Below, in pieces: positions 17,355 to 26,621 of a stretch of DNA of 64,000 nt (position 1 is its first letter; every line of letters starts with the position of its first letter). The DNA is from Acidimicrobilacustris europaeus (GTDB lineage Bacteria; Actinomycetota; Acidimicrobiia; Acidimicrobiales; Acidimicrobilacustridaceae): contig OZ239146.1 in NCBI GenBank assembly GCA_965194515.1, positions 434,001 through 498,000 of the forward strand. Reading direction: 5' to 3'. The notes beneath the pieces are model-generated. The model was not told the origin of the DNA. It saw nothing but the letters and a program-made list of their open reading frames with translations, and ran no database searches. The translations under genes were made by a program, and so were the position numbers.

Positions 17355-18197
17355 GTGACGACGACATCTCTCACGGTGACCCCACTTTCCAATCGGATCG
17401 GCGCTCAGATCGACGGTGTCGATCTCACCGACCTCGACGGTGCGGAGTTCACGGCCATCGACGAAGCGCTTATGCGCTATCAGGTCGTCTTTCTCCGGGG
17501 CCAGGAACTCACCGCCGACTCCCAAGCCGCCTTCGCCGGTCGATGGGGACCGCTCTCGGTGTTCCCTGTTTCGAAAATGATGGGACGAGATACGACGATG
17601 TCGGTGATCGAAGACACGGTCGAGAGTCCGCCCGCGACCGACACTTGGCACACCGATGTGACCTGGATCGCCGAACCACCGCGAATCGCCGTGCTTTATG
17701 GCGACATCATTCCGCCCTCTGGGGGCGACACGATGTGGTCCAGTCTCTATGCCGCCTATGACCAGTTGAGTCCCAAATTGGCCGCATTCTGTGAACAGCT
17801 ATCCGTCTTGCATCATCGCGGTGCGGAATTCGATCGCATCACCGGGGAAATATTCGGGGCACAACTCATTGCCGACCTGGAAGCGACCTACCCGGCCGTT
17901 GAGCATCCCCTCATTCGCACTCATCCCGTCACTGGCAAGAAGGCGCTCTTTGTCGCCGGACTTTTTATGGATCAGATCGTGGGCATGAACCGTGCCGAGA
18001 GCGATCTGCTTCTTGGTTACTTGCAAGGCCTAATCGACGATCCCAACAATCAGGTGCGCTGGCACTGGCAACACGGCGATGTCGCTATTTGGGACGAAGC
18101 GTCAACCAACCATCGCGCGCTCGCCGATCATTATCCGCAGCATCGGCGCATGCGTCGCTGCACCATTGACGGTGAGCGACCTTTCTTCCAGGACTGA
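17355..18197 (+). CDS. TauD/TfdA-family Fe(II)/2-oxoglutarate dioxygenase
   Basis: This 280-residue enzyme has the normal length of the family. It shows the N-terminal TPLSNRIGAQIDGVDLTDL, the metal motif WHTDVTW (H-x-D, about residue 99), PPSGGDTMWSSLYAAYDQLS, and the distal metal ligand/2OG-binding region NHRALADHYPQHRRMRRCTIDG. The GTG at 17355 has GGAGG 9 nt upstream; the longer open frame upstream is a shadow of the previous gene. It hydroxylates an unknown substrate in the cytosol; desulfonation, as for taurine, is one option. Confidence 0.9.
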   Translation: MTTTSLTVTPLSNRIGAQIDGVDLTDLDGAEFTAIDEALMRYQVVFLRGQELTADSQAAFAGRWGPLSVFPVSKMMGRDTTMSVIEDTVESPPATDTWHTDVTWIAEPPRIAVLYGDIIPPSGGDTMWSSLYAAYDQLSPKLAAFCEQLSVLHHRGAEFDRITGEIFGAQLIADLEATYPAVEHPLIRTHPVTGKKALFVAGLFMDQIVGMNRAESDLLLGYLQGLIDDPNNQVRWHWQHGDVAIWDEASTNHRALADHYPQHRRMRRCTIDGERPFFQD

Positions 18198-18270
18198 TCC
18201 CATTCGCTGAAGGGCGCGTCGGTGTCGTCGGTGCGTCTTTGTGCCAATCGGACCTGCGTTGATCGGTGAT

Positions 18271-18681
18271 TCAAGCCTCAGGAACGAAGAACGGATTCAG
18301 TTCGAAATCGGTGGGCTGTTCGAAGAACGCGCGTACCGAGACGATCTTGCCGGCGTCGTTCACTTTGTAGATCTCAATGCCGCGTAACTCCACGAGTTCA
18401 CCGTGCAGAGTGCCCTTGTTGAGCATCTCAACTGCTGCTTCGTGGGTGCCGCCGGGGATGATGCGCTGCGGGTGCAGCGTCCAGACCCGACCATCGGTGA
18501 AGGAGTTGTCCCAAGAACCTTCGGCAGCAGCACGCCCAACCTTTGGTGCTTTACCGACTGGATCTTCGAAGGTGACGCTGTCGTCGAACAATGCAAGCCA
18601 AGCGGTTCGATCCTGAGCATTCCAATTGCCGGCATGCTGTTGAACGGCAGCAACTGCTGGGTGTGCGGAGAGTTCGCTCAT
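18271..18681 (-). CDS. SnoaL-like/ketosteroid-isomerase-fold protein
   Basis: A 136-residue cone-shaped alpha+beta barrel protein. WNAQDRTAWLALFDDSVTFEDPVGKAP near the N terminus and IEIYKVNDAGKIVSVRAFFEQPTDFE near the C terminus are typical of the NTF2/SnoaL/KSI superfamily. The start overlaps the stop of the upstream CoA-transferase by ATGA, so the two are coupled. In a steroid-degrading context a delta-isomerase or dehydratase role is plausible, but the catalytic residues cannot be assigned with certainty. Confidence 0.8.
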   Translation of the reverse strand: MSELSAHPAVAAVQQHAGNWNAQDRTAWLALFDDSVTFEDPVGKAPKVGRAAAEGSWDNSFTDGRVWTLHPQRIIPGGTHEAAVEMLNKGTLHGELVELRGIEIYKVNDAGKIVSVRAFFEQPTDFELNPFFVPEA

Positions 18682-19925
18682 GCGATCACGCCTTCGGCAC
18701 GGAGTTGTTCGATGCGTGCGTCATCAAGACCAAGCTCAGCGGCGAGCACCTCGTTGGTGTGTTCGCCAAGCCAGGGCATACGCACATCGGGACCTTCGGA
18801 AACCCGCGACATCTTGATGGGATTACCTGGGGTGAGCACCGGGTCGCCTCCCTCGGGACGAGGAATCTCCATGAGCATGTTGCGCGCGGCGACGTGCGGG
18901 TCGTCGATGACTTGCTGGGCAGTGAGGCAGGGTCCAGCAGCTACGCCAGCGTCGGCCAGCGCCTTGCACGCCTCGATGTTGGTCTTGTCGGCCGCCCATT
19001 CCTTCACGCCGGGGCGGAGGATGTCGTCCATGTGTTCGCGCCAGCCGGCGCGAGTTGAGAGTCGTTCGTCGGTGAGCCATTCCGGCTTGCCGACGAGATT
19101 GGCGAGACGTTCAAACTCGTGCTCGCGCCCGACCTGAATGATGAACCAACCATTCGAGGCTTCGAAACCATCAAGGACCATCGCCAAACCTTGGCCGGGA
19201 GCCGGACGCAGGCCGAGCGACCAGAAGTTGGTGACGAGGTCGGTCATCGAGACCATTGCGTCGAACATGGCAACGTCGATGTACTGGCCGAGGCCGGTGC
19301 GATCACGATGTCGAAGAGCGGCGAGGATGCCGATGGTTCCGAACAGCGCAGTGCCAATGTCTCCGAGGGCGCCAACTGGTGACACCGCAGGCGGACGTCC
19401 GGGCTCAAGCTTGTAGTCGTAGATGCCGCTCATGGCTTCAGCGACAGCTGCATAGGCCGGCCAGCCGTCGTAGGGAGTTTCGACGGTATTGCCGAAGCCG
19501 GAAACCGAGAGGTAGATCACACCGGGATGCACTGCAGCGATGTCGTCGTAGCCAAGCCCCATTCGTGACAGTGCGCCACCTTTGAAGTTCTCGGCGACGA
19601 TGTCGAACTTGGGAGCGAGGTCGAGGATGAGTTGCTTTCCCTCGGGGGCCTTGAGGTCGACACAGATGGACTTCTTGTCGAGGTTGTTGCGCAAATAGGT
19701 GGCGCCAACGAATCGACCCTCGGGGTCGGTGATGCCGGGCTGTGAACCACGGCCGAGGTCGCCGCCCTTCACGCTTTCGACCTTCACGACATCGGCACCG
19801 AGGCGCGCGAGGAGTTGCGTGGCGTAGGGGAGTGCCTGCATCTGTTCGAGGGCGAGGATGCGTACGCCTTCGAGGGGCTTGCCGTACTGAACGGCATCGG
19901 GATTAGTGATTGCTCCGAGTTCCAT
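18678..19925 (-). CDS. CaiB/BaiF class III CoA-transferase (second copy)
   Basis: This 415-residue protein has the family marks GVRILALEQMQALPYATQLLARLGADVVKVE, NNLDKKSICVDLKAPEG, IVAENFKGGALSRMGLGYDD and the Asp of GALGDIGTALFG as candidate catalytic residue. It is clearly distinct in sequence from the copy at 8604. A TAGGGT hexamer (19932-19937) stands 6 nt before the ATG, the layout of a leaderless transcript. It probably activates an organic acid; the coupled SnoaL-like gene downstream may act on the resulting CoA ester. Confidence 0.88.
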   Translation of the reverse strand: MELGAITNPDAVQYGKPLEGVRILALEQMQALPYATQLLARLGADVVKVESVKGGDLGRGSQPGITDPEGRFVGATYLRNNLDKKSICVDLKAPEGKQLILDLAPKFDIVAENFKGGALSRMGLGYDDIAAVHPGVIYLSVSGFGNTVETPYDGWPAYAAVAEAMSGIYDYKLEPGRPPAVSPVGALGDIGTALFGTIGILAALRHRDRTGLGQYIDVAMFDAMVSMTDLVTNFWSLGLRPAPGQGLAMVLDGFEASNGWFIIQVGREHEFERLANLVGKPEWLTDERLSTRAGWREHMDDILRPGVKEWAADKTNIEACKALADAGVAAGPCLTAQQVIDDPHVAARNMLMEIPRPEGGDPVLTPGNPIKMSRVSEGPDVRMPWLGEHTNEVLAAELGLDDARIEQLRAEGVIA

Positions 19926-19966
19926 GCGCCGACCCTACCGGCCGAACGCAGCACATTTCATCGCTG

Positions 19967-22048
19967 CTAGGGCAGCGCGGTGACTTCAACGGGAATGCCG
20001 GTGAGTTGGGACATCGTGCTGACGGGATCGAACGATCCCGGGCCGACCGGCGCTAGTGCATTGACATTCACACCGGGGTAGCGCTGGGCATGGGGCATGC
20101 CGGAAGTGTTGGCATTGCCGAACCCGTGAGTCATGGCGACAACGCCGTCGCGCAACGTTTCGTCGATCTTCACGGTGCTCTCTACCGCTCCCCATTGGTT
20201 CGATACGCGAACGCGAGAACCATCAATGAGTGCCAGACGATCTGCATCAGTCGGCGACACGTAAAGCGGGTTATCGGCCGCGCCTTTGGCTTTCAATTTC
20301 TCAACGTTCTGCATAGCCGAGTTGATGGTGTGGGACGTGCGTCGCGTGATGAGTTTGAGTGTTCCCACCGGTTCGGCGACAAGTTCATTGAACTGTTCAT
20401 CGGTGCGCTCTTTGGCAACACGAAGCATTGGCGGATCACCTTCGATGGTTCCGCCTGGGCGCATGGTGTCGAGAAAGGACCCGGGAGCAACCTGATCGAG
20501 CAACGCGATGCCATCGGGAAGTTCCCGCAACGATGCAAGCGAAAGGTCGTGACGACCAAGGGCTCCATCGTTGATGGCGGCCAGCATGTCGGTTCCGTTC
20601 GGAAACATGATGGGCGCGCCGGCCTTCTCAGCGATGTCATTGAAGATCCGTTGCTCGGTGCGACGCTCGCCAATTGGTGCAACGATCGCGCCAGCCCACT
20701 GCACATACGGCGTGACCAACGTGCCTTGCACAAAGGTGTTGAGGTCTTCTCGTTCGAACCAGTCAGTTGCGGGCAACACCCAATCGGCGAGTTCTCCGGT
20801 TGCATTTCGATAGAGGTCAACGGTGACGAGGAGATCAAGCGAGTTGAGTGCTTCTTCAAGCTCCGGGCCGCCACCCATCGTGAGTAACGGATTGCCTGCT
20901 GTAACGAAGAGCGCCTTCACTGCACCATCGCGAATCATGTCAATAAGTAGTGCACACGGATGCGAAGACACCGTGGGTCGGTAACTGCCCCAAGGGCTGT
21001 CGATAAACGACTCCAGTTCGCTCCCTGCTGCAGCCGGAGCAGGATCAGTGCCCCGAGTCGAGGGAATGTTGCCACCGGTGCGGTCGAAGTTGCCCGTGAG
21101 TAAGGAGAGCAAATGCATTAGCCAGTACGCGAGCGCGCCTTGTCGGCCCATATTGACACCGGTGGACATGTGCACCGCTGCGGTTGGTGCGTCAGCAAAC
21201 TCAAGCGCAAGTTGCACGATCAGTTCGGCATCAAGTCCGACGACGGGTGCGACGGTCGCTGCGGAAAAACCGCTGAGAAACTCGCGAACGGAATCGAGAT
21301 CGGTGATGCGAGCTGCGCCCGCTTGGTCGAAGCCACGACGGGAATCGATCTCATGCAACATGGCCGCAAGGAGATACACGTCGGTATCGGGCTTGAGTTG
21401 AATGACTTCGCCCACCTTGGGCTCGATCCGACGAGGGTCGATGAATCGCACGGTTCCGCCGCGTTGTTCGATGGCACCCAACCTTGCGATTGGATCCGGC
21501 ATCGCCAGAAACGACCCCTTACTGACTCGGGGGTTCGTGCCGAAGAGCAGCATGTGGTCGGTGTTGTCGACATCGGCAATGAGGTGCACCTGAGAACTTC
21601 CCCAGAGCATCTCGGCGATAGCGAACTTGTTGGAGCAGTCCTGGCTGCCGGTGGTGAACAAGCTGGAGGATCCGAACATTGCGATGAACAACGCGAGTGC
21701 TGGTCCGGCGGTTGCATTAAATGCTGCCGGGTTTCCGATGTAGCCGGCGATGGCGTTTGGTCCGTGCTCAGCGATGATGACGTTGATTCGCTCGGCGATG
21801 TCGGTGGTTGCGTCGTTCCATGTTGAAGCGACAAATCCATCGGCGGTGCGGCGTTGCGGTTCGTTGAGTCGAGACGGATCGTGATGAATCTCACCGCACA
21901 ACATGCCCTTGTTGCAAGCGAATCCCTTCGTGACGGGATGGTCGTTGTCGGGACGCACCTTCTCTACGGTCCCGTCGGCAGTGACATCGACGACAATGCC
22001 GCAGCCGGCCTCGCATAAACGGCAATAGGTGCGATGTTTGGTCGTCAT
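19967..22048 (-). CDS. Molybdopterin (bis-MGD) oxidoreductase
   Basis: The 693-residue protein belongs to the DMSO reductase superfamily. The N terminus has the Fe4S4 motif YCRLCEAGCGI with a fourth Cys about 27 residues later (FACNKG). Mo-cofactor domains follow (GSQDCSNKF, LLFGTNPRVSKGSF, PATDWFEREDL) and the C-terminal dinucleotide-binding barrel has LYVSPTDADRLALIDGSRVRVSNQWG. No twin-arginine signal precedes the Fe-S motif, so it is probably cytosolic. The ATG at 22048 follows the LLM oxidoreductase stop by 4 nt. It resembles actinobacterial FdhF/NapA-like orphans; the substrate is unknown. Confidence 0.88.
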   Translation of the reverse strand: MTTKHRTYCRLCEAGCGIVVDVTADGTVEKVRPDNDHPVTKGFACNKGMLCGEIHHDPSRLNEPQRRTADGFVASTWNDATTDIAERINVIIAEHGPNAIAGYIGNPAAFNATAGPALALFIAMFGSSSLFTTGSQDCSNKFAIAEMLWGSSQVHLIADVDNTDHMLLFGTNPRVSKGSFLAMPDPIARLGAIEQRGGTVRFIDPRRIEPKVGEVIQLKPDTDVYLLAAMLHEIDSRRGFDQAGAARITDLDSVREFLSGFSAATVAPVVGLDAELIVQLALEFADAPTAAVHMSTGVNMGRQGALAYWLMHLLSLLTGNFDRTGGNIPSTRGTDPAPAAAGSELESFIDSPWGSYRPTVSSHPCALLIDMIRDGAVKALFVTAGNPLLTMGGGPELEEALNSLDLLVTVDLYRNATGELADWVLPATDWFEREDLNTFVQGTLVTPYVQWAGAIVAPIGERRTEQRIFNDIAEKAGAPIMFPNGTDMLAAINDGALGRHDLSLASLRELPDGIALLDQVAPGSFLDTMRPGGTIEGDPPMLRVAKERTDEQFNELVAEPVGTLKLITRRTSHTINSAMQNVEKLKAKGAADNPLYVSPTDADRLALIDGSRVRVSNQWGAVESTVKIDETLRDGVVAMTHGFGNANTSGMPHAQRYPGVNVNALAPVGPGSFDPVSTMSQLTGIPVEVTALP

Positions 22049-22052
22049 CGGT

Positions 22053-23090
22053 TCAGGCGCTCTCGCGGTATTCGGCCACGATCGGGGCAAGTTCCGCCGG
22101 AGTCGCCCCATGCATGATCACGCCATCGCAACCGAGTGCGAGCTGGTTCCGTACCGCTGCAACACAGTCGGCTGGTGAACCAACGGCGGCCCACGAGAGC
22201 CAGTCGTCTGGGATGAGCGTTGCCGCGTGCTGCAGCTGTTCGGTGGTGCCCACAACATCGAGGCCGCGAACGGAACTCACAACTTCGTCGGCCAGGAAGC
22301 GATCAACAACGGCTTCGTCCCAACCATTCGTGCGCGCAAGCAAGTGGCCGTAGCCCTGTAGGTAGGTGCCGAGACGACCCACCAACTTCATAAGTCGTTC
22401 TTCTTCGCCGATGTGGTCGCCGATTGTGGCGTAACACGACCACACCTTGACGTCGTCAGGGTCCCGTCCGGCCTTTTCGGCCGCACGCTTCACAGTCTGA
22501 ACGCAATGTGCGGTGGTTTCGTCGGTAAAGAAGGTGTGGAGCACAACTTCATCGAAGCAACGTCCGGCGAGTTCAAGGGTGTTGTCGCCAAACGCAACGA
22601 TTCCCATCGGCAGGTAGTCGTCGAGCGTTACGTCGAGATGAAGGATCGGCCACGAACCGGCCGGACCGTTGTGGCCCATGATGACCTCGCCGCGAAACAG
22701 TCGGCGCATGAGGCCTGTGAAATCTTCCATTTGGGCGGTGGTGATTCGACTGATTCCGAACGCGTCCTGCATTGGAGCAATGCCACGACCAAGACCCAAC
22801 GTGAAACGGCCGCCAGTGAGGCTCTGCATCGTGCGTGCAAAGCCGGCCGTAACGATCGGGTGTCGAGTGTTGTGGTTTGTTGCGGCAGTCGAAATGGCGA
22901 TGCGTTCGCTGACTGCACCAACTGCACCACACAGCGTGGCAGCTTCTTTCTTGTTGTAGCGCTCACTTACGAAGACGCGGCCGAATCCCAGGGCTTCGCC
23001 TTCTCGTACCTCGTTGATGAGGTCGCGAGAGGAATCGGGCTGGCCGGGAAGTGTGTAGAAGCCAAGTTCAGGCAGGACGGTTGCTGTCAT
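22053..23090 (-). CDS. LLM-class F420-dependent oxidoreductase
   Basis: This 345-residue luciferase-like TIM barrel starts with LGFYTLPGQPDSSRDLINEVREGEALGFG and has VSERYNKKEAATLCGAVGAVSERI and ATNHNTRHPIVTAGFARTMQSLTGGRFTLGLGRG. These fit the TIGR03857 group of actinobacterial F420-dependent enzymes. It is the first gene of a two-gene unit with the molybdopterin oxidoreductase, suggesting a shared electron-transfer or substrate pathway. F420 rather than FMN use is inferred from the subfamily. It diverges from the gene at 23207. Confidence 0.85.
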   Translation of the reverse strand: MTATVLPELGFYTLPGQPDSSRDLINEVREGEALGFGRVFVSERYNKKEAATLCGAVGAVSERIAISTAATNHNTRHPIVTAGFARTMQSLTGGRFTLGLGRGIAPMQDAFGISRITTAQMEDFTGLMRRLFRGEVIMGHNGPAGSWPILHLDVTLDDYLPMGIVAFGDNTLELAGRCFDEVVLHTFFTDETTAHCVQTVKRAAEKAGRDPDDVKVWSCYATIGDHIGEEERLMKLVGRLGTYLQGYGHLLARTNGWDEAVVDRFLADEVVSSVRGLDVVGTTEQLQHAATLIPDDWLSWAAVGSPADCVAAVRNQLALGCDGVIMHGATPAELAPIVAEYRESA

Positions 23091-23206
23091 GTCCGTTGTC
23101 TAGTCGCTCCAGCCCGATTCAGCACCGGGCCCGGTCGCTGCCGCTGAGCATTTGCGTGGGCCACGGCATTGCGGCCACTGACGGTCCATCAGTTACTGTC
23201 GGACCC

Positions 23207-24610
23207 ATGCGAGGCATCATTTCTTGGGGGGCCTACCTCCCATATCGACGACTGGATAAGTCACAAATTTCCGCGTTCATCGGCCAGGGCGGCGGTCGCG
23301 GAACCCGCGCGGTTGCGTCATTCGATGAAGACACCACCTCTATGGGCGTTGAGGCAGCTCGTCTCGCTCTTCGTGGCGCTGACGTTTCCGGCGCTTCGGC
23401 TCCCGAGGTCGTCCTCTTCGGCACGGCGCTTCCTGCCTACGCCGACAAAACCAACGCCACAGCAATTCATGCGGCACTGCGTCTGCCGGCTGAAGTTCCG
23501 GCATTCGATATGGGCGCATCGGTGGGCTCCACGGCCGGCGCTCTGCGCCTTGCCCTTTCCACGGTGGGCAATCGACTCGTCGTTACTTCTGACATGCGCA
23601 CGGGCCTTGCTGGTTCGGCCGATGAAGCCAACGGTGGCGATGCTGCTGCAGCCTTTGTGATCGGCGAAGGCGACAACGTCGTTGCTGAATACCTTGGCGG
23701 AGCAAGCATCACCGAGGAATTCATCGATCGCTGGCGCTCACCGGGCGATATTCGCTCAAAGGTGTGGGACGACAAGTTCTCCGAACTCACCTACGTTCCC
23801 GCCGGTCGCCAGGCCTACAAGAACGCACTTGAAGCCGCCGGTCTGAGCGCTGATCAGATTGACCTCGTTGCCGTCGCCGCTCCCACTGCTCGAATCGGCT
23901 CTGCGCTCGCATCAAAGGTTGGTGCCGTCAAGGTTGTCGACGACCTCACCGCAACGATCGGATGCACCGGCGCAGCGCAGCCCGGTTTGGTGCTGGCCAA
24001 CGCACTTGAGAACGCCGAACCTGGCCAAACCATTGCGCTTGTTGTTCTTGCCGATGGTGCCGACGTCATGATTCTTCGCACAACGCCAGCGATTGCCAAG
24101 TACACGCCAGCTCGCTCGATTGCATCGCAACTCGAGTCCGGTGCGCCGTTGGCCTACGGCCGGTTCCTTTCATGGCGCGGCATGATCAATGTCGAACCTC
24201 CTCGTCGTCCGGAGCCGGCGCGTCCTTCCGGAACCGCTGCTGCTCGAACGACTGATTGGAAGTTTGGTTTCGTCGGCAGTCGCGATTCACAAACTGGCGA
24301 CGTCTTCCTTCCACCGATGCGAGTTTCGTCTGACGGTCAGCGCACCGATCAGATGGAAGACGCACCAATGGCCGACGTGCAGGGCACGATCGCAACGTTC
24401 ACCGTCGATCGCATGGCGTACTCGCCAAGCCCGCCAATCATCTTCGCTGTCGTCGACTTCGACGGCGGCGGGCGCTTGCCAATCGAACTTACCGATACTG
24501 ATCTTGAAGAGGTCGCCATTGGTGGCCGTGTCGAGATGACCTTCCGTCGTCTCTTCACCGCCGATGGCATCCACAACTACTTCTGGAAGGGGAAGCTGAT
24601 CCGTGGCTAG
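23207..24610 (+). CDS. HMG-CoA-synthase-like thiolase-fold protein fused to OB-fold (DUF35-type) domain
   Basis: The 467-residue protein has an N-terminal thiolase-fold domain of the HMG-CoA synthase/KAS III type (MRGIISWGAYLPYRRLDK; GCTGAAQPGLVLANAL) to about residue 330. The C-terminal part to residue 467 looks like the OB-fold of DUF35 proteins (IFAVVDFDGGGRLPIELTD; VEMTFRRLF). The Cys residues of the usual DUF35 zinc ribbon are absent. The longer frame upstream is set aside because TACTGT (23194-23199) lies 7 nt before ATG 23207, giving a leaderless start. It overlaps the following thiolase by 8 nt, so the two likely form one complex acting on acyl-CoA. Confidence 0.8.
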   Translation: MRGIISWGAYLPYRRLDKSQISAFIGQGGGRGTRAVASFDEDTTSMGVEAARLALRGADVSGASAPEVVLFGTALPAYADKTNATAIHAALRLPAEVPAFDMGASVGSTAGALRLALSTVGNRLVVTSDMRTGLAGSADEANGGDAAAAFVIGEGDNVVAEYLGGASITEEFIDRWRSPGDIRSKVWDDKFSELTYVPAGRQAYKNALEAAGLSADQIDLVAVAAPTARIGSALASKVGAVKVVDDLTATIGCTGAAQPGLVLANALENAEPGQTIALVVLADGADVMILRTTPAIAKYTPARSIASQLESGAPLAYGRFLSWRGMINVEPPRRPEPARPSGTAAARTTDWKFGFVGSRDSQTGDVFLPPMRVSSDGQRTDQMEDAPMADVQGTIATFTVDRMAYSPSPPIIFAVVDFDGGGRLPIELTDTDLEEVAIGGRVEMTFRRLFTADGIHNYFWKGKLIRG

Positions 24611-25802
24611 TCATGGAATTCGCGACCAGGTGGCCATCGTCGGGATGGGCTGCACCAACTTTGTTGAGAACTGGGGAGCCAGCCTCGACGACATGATGAT
24701 CGATGCCTCGAACGAGGCCTACGCATCGGCCGGCGTCAACAAAGACGATGTCGACGCCTACTGGTTCGGCACCGCGCAGAGCGCAATGAGCGGCATTGCT
24801 CTTGCTCGTGCCCTGCAGTTGCAGAACAAGCCGGTGACTCGCGTCGAGAACTACTGCGCAACCGGTTCTGAAGCGCTTCGTCAGGCCTCCTATGCACTCG
24901 CAGCGGGTGCGTACGACCTGTGCATGGTCGTTGGTGCGGAAAAGGTGAAGGACACCGGCTTCCAGGGCCTGAATGCCAACCCGATTCCGAATGACGGCAC
25001 CGCACGCACGCTTACCGCAGCCGCGATGTTCTCAATGATCGTTCCGGCATACGGCAATAAGTTCGGCGTTGACGAAGACACAATGCGCGCGGCACTCAGT
25101 CATATCGCCGTGAAGAACCACTACAACGGTGCCCGTAACTCTCGTGCACAGTTCCGCAAAGAGATCACGGTGGAAACTGTCGAGAAGGCCCCGAAGATGG
25201 CGGGCACGCTGGGCCTCTTTGACTGCGCTGGTGTCGCCGACGGTTCGGCCGCAGCAATCGTGTGTCGCGCTGAAGATGCGCATAAGTACACCGATAAGCC
25301 GATCTACGTGAAGGCGCTTTCGTTCATCGCAGGCAACGGCGGCGGACTCACCGACCCGAACTACGACTACACGACCTTCCCCGAGATCGCTGCATGCGCG
25401 GTCGATGCCTATGCCCAGGCGGGCGTTACCAATGCTCGTGAACAGGTTGCAATGGCCGAAGTTCACGACTGCTTTACGCCCACCGAACTTCTTCTTATGG
25501 AAGATCTCCAGTTCTCGGCACGCGGCACCGCATGGCGCGATGTTCTCGACGGCGTGTTCGATCTCGACGGCGAACTTCCCGTGAACCCCGATGGCGGCCT
25601 GAAGTCTTTCGGTCATCCCACCGGTGCAAGCGGTTTGCGCATGATGTTCGAAGCGTTCCTGCAACTTCGTGGCGAAGTCCCCGAAGAGCGCAAGATCCAC
25701 TCGCTGGCTGAAGGTCGCAAGTTGGCTCTTACTCACAACCTCGGTGGTTATCCGGGCGAGATGGTGAGCTTCATCTCTCTGCTCGGTGCCGAACTCGACT
25801 GA
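24603..25802 (+). CDS. SCP2-type thiolase
   Basis: The 399-residue protein belongs to the lipid-transfer-protein/SCP2 thiolase group: VAIVGMGCTNFVENWG, ENYCATGSEALRQAS with the nucleophile Cys near residue 85, AEVHDCFTPTELL (the His-containing loop) and GGLKSFGHPTGASGLRMMFEA. GTG 24603 lies within the last codons of the preceding HMGS/OB-fold gene. Such thiolases usually need an OB-fold partner, which here is fused to the HMGS-like protein instead of being a separate DUF35 polypeptide. It may perform thiolysis or a retro-aldol cleavage of a branched or steroid side-chain CoA ester. Confidence 0.88.
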   Translation: MASHGIRDQVAIVGMGCTNFVENWGASLDDMMIDASNEAYASAGVNKDDVDAYWFGTAQSAMSGIALARALQLQNKPVTRVENYCATGSEALRQASYALAAGAYDLCMVVGAEKVKDTGFQGLNANPIPNDGTARTLTAAAMFSMIVPAYGNKFGVDEDTMRAALSHIAVKNHYNGARNSRAQFRKEITVETVEKAPKMAGTLGLFDCAGVADGSAAAIVCRAEDAHKYTDKPIYVKALSFIAGNGGGLTDPNYDYTTFPEIAACAVDAYAQAGVTNAREQVAMAEVHDCFTPTELLLMEDLQFSARGTAWRDVLDGVFDLDGELPVNPDGGLKSFGHPTGASGLRMMFEAFLQLRGEVPEERKIHSLAEGRKLALTHNLGGYPGEMVSFISLLGAELD

Positions 25803-25861
25803 TCACGCTGCGCTAACAAGAACTCGGTTCTGCTTCACGCGGTTGGCAATCAAGACATCGG

Positions 25862-26482
25862 TCATCCGTGTTTGAGGTAGGCGACAACGGCTTGACTCGT
25901 TGAGTCGATGATCTGTTTTGTTGAACGCGCGCGCCCGGTCAATTCGCCGGGTTCATGAATCAGTCCTTCAAGAGCTACGCCCGCGATAAGCATCGTGGCG
26001 AAATCGCTTGCGACTCGAAGATTCGAGTGCGAAACCTCAGCGATGTGGGCCTTGACGAGTCGATGTAAGAGTTCGGCGAAAGCACGGCTTATCTCCGAGC
26101 CCTGCTCGCGCATGATGCTGTCGCTGTTATTGAAGATCATGAAAAACGCGCTTGCGTCTCGATGCTTCTGTTGCATCACATACAAGCGGCTGATGAATGT
26201 GTGGACCGCACTGGTCAGATCAGGTTGAGCGATCGCGCCTTCAAGTTGCTGGAAGAGATCATCTTCGATCACAAAGTTCAGGAAGCGTTCATGGAGTGCT
26301 TGAAAGAGCCCTTCCCGACTTTCGAACCGAGCGTAGAACGAGCCCATCGAGGTTTCTGAACGCTCGATGACTGCCTCGATGGTGATCGCCCGAGGGCCGC
26401 CCTCGCGCATGAGGCTTTCCGCCGCGTCAAGCATGCGGTTGGTTGACTCGATGCTTCGGGCTTGCTGCGGCTTTTTCGACAT
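25862..26482 (-). CDS. TetR-family transcriptional regulator
   Basis: This 206-residue protein has an N-terminal helix-turn-helix (AITIEAVIERSETSMGSFYARFESREGLFQALHERF, about residues 34-69) and an alpha-helical ligand domain. It is divergent from the YHYH lipoprotein gene. A 7+7 palindrome at 26513-26534 lies just upstream of its own -10 candidate (TAGGAT on the minus strand, 26496-26501), so it probably represses itself and perhaps the divergent gene. The ligand is unknown. Confidence 0.88.
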   Translation of the reverse strand: MSKKPQQARSIESTNRMLDAAESLMREGGPRAITIEAVIERSETSMGSFYARFESREGLFQALHERFLNFVIEDDLFQQLEGAIAQPDLTSAVHTFISRLYVMQQKHRDASAFFMIFNNSDSIMREQGSEISRAFAELLHRLVKAHIAEVSHSNLRVASDFATMLIAGVALEGLIHEPGELTGRARSTKQIIDSTSQAVVAYLKHG

Positions 26483-26512
26483 AAGGATTGCTCTGATCCT
26501 AGGGCTGCGCTC

Positions 26513-26534
26513 GTAGTGACCAACGTCTCACTAC
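26513..26534. promoter_or_regulatory. Palindromic operator GTAGTGA-N8-TCACTAC
   Basis: Perfect 7-base arms (26513-26519 and 26528-26534) are separated by 8 bases. The site covers the -35 region expected for the tetR gene and lies about 90 nt upstream of the YHYH gene. Dimeric TetR proteins bind such sites, so it is the likely operator of the adjacent regulator. Confidence 0.7.
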
Positions 26535-26621
26535 TCATTTGCTAATTAGAGAAGAATCTTCAGTTTTCTGGTTAAGATCTCGATTGGTATCAGCAGGTAG
26601 CTGAGAACTGGAGGAAGACCG

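Noticed and set aside
16825..17651. Minus-strand frames opposite the NIPSNAP-like and TauD genes
   Set aside because: They have no recognisable domains and biased shadow composition; the plus-strand genes explain the region.
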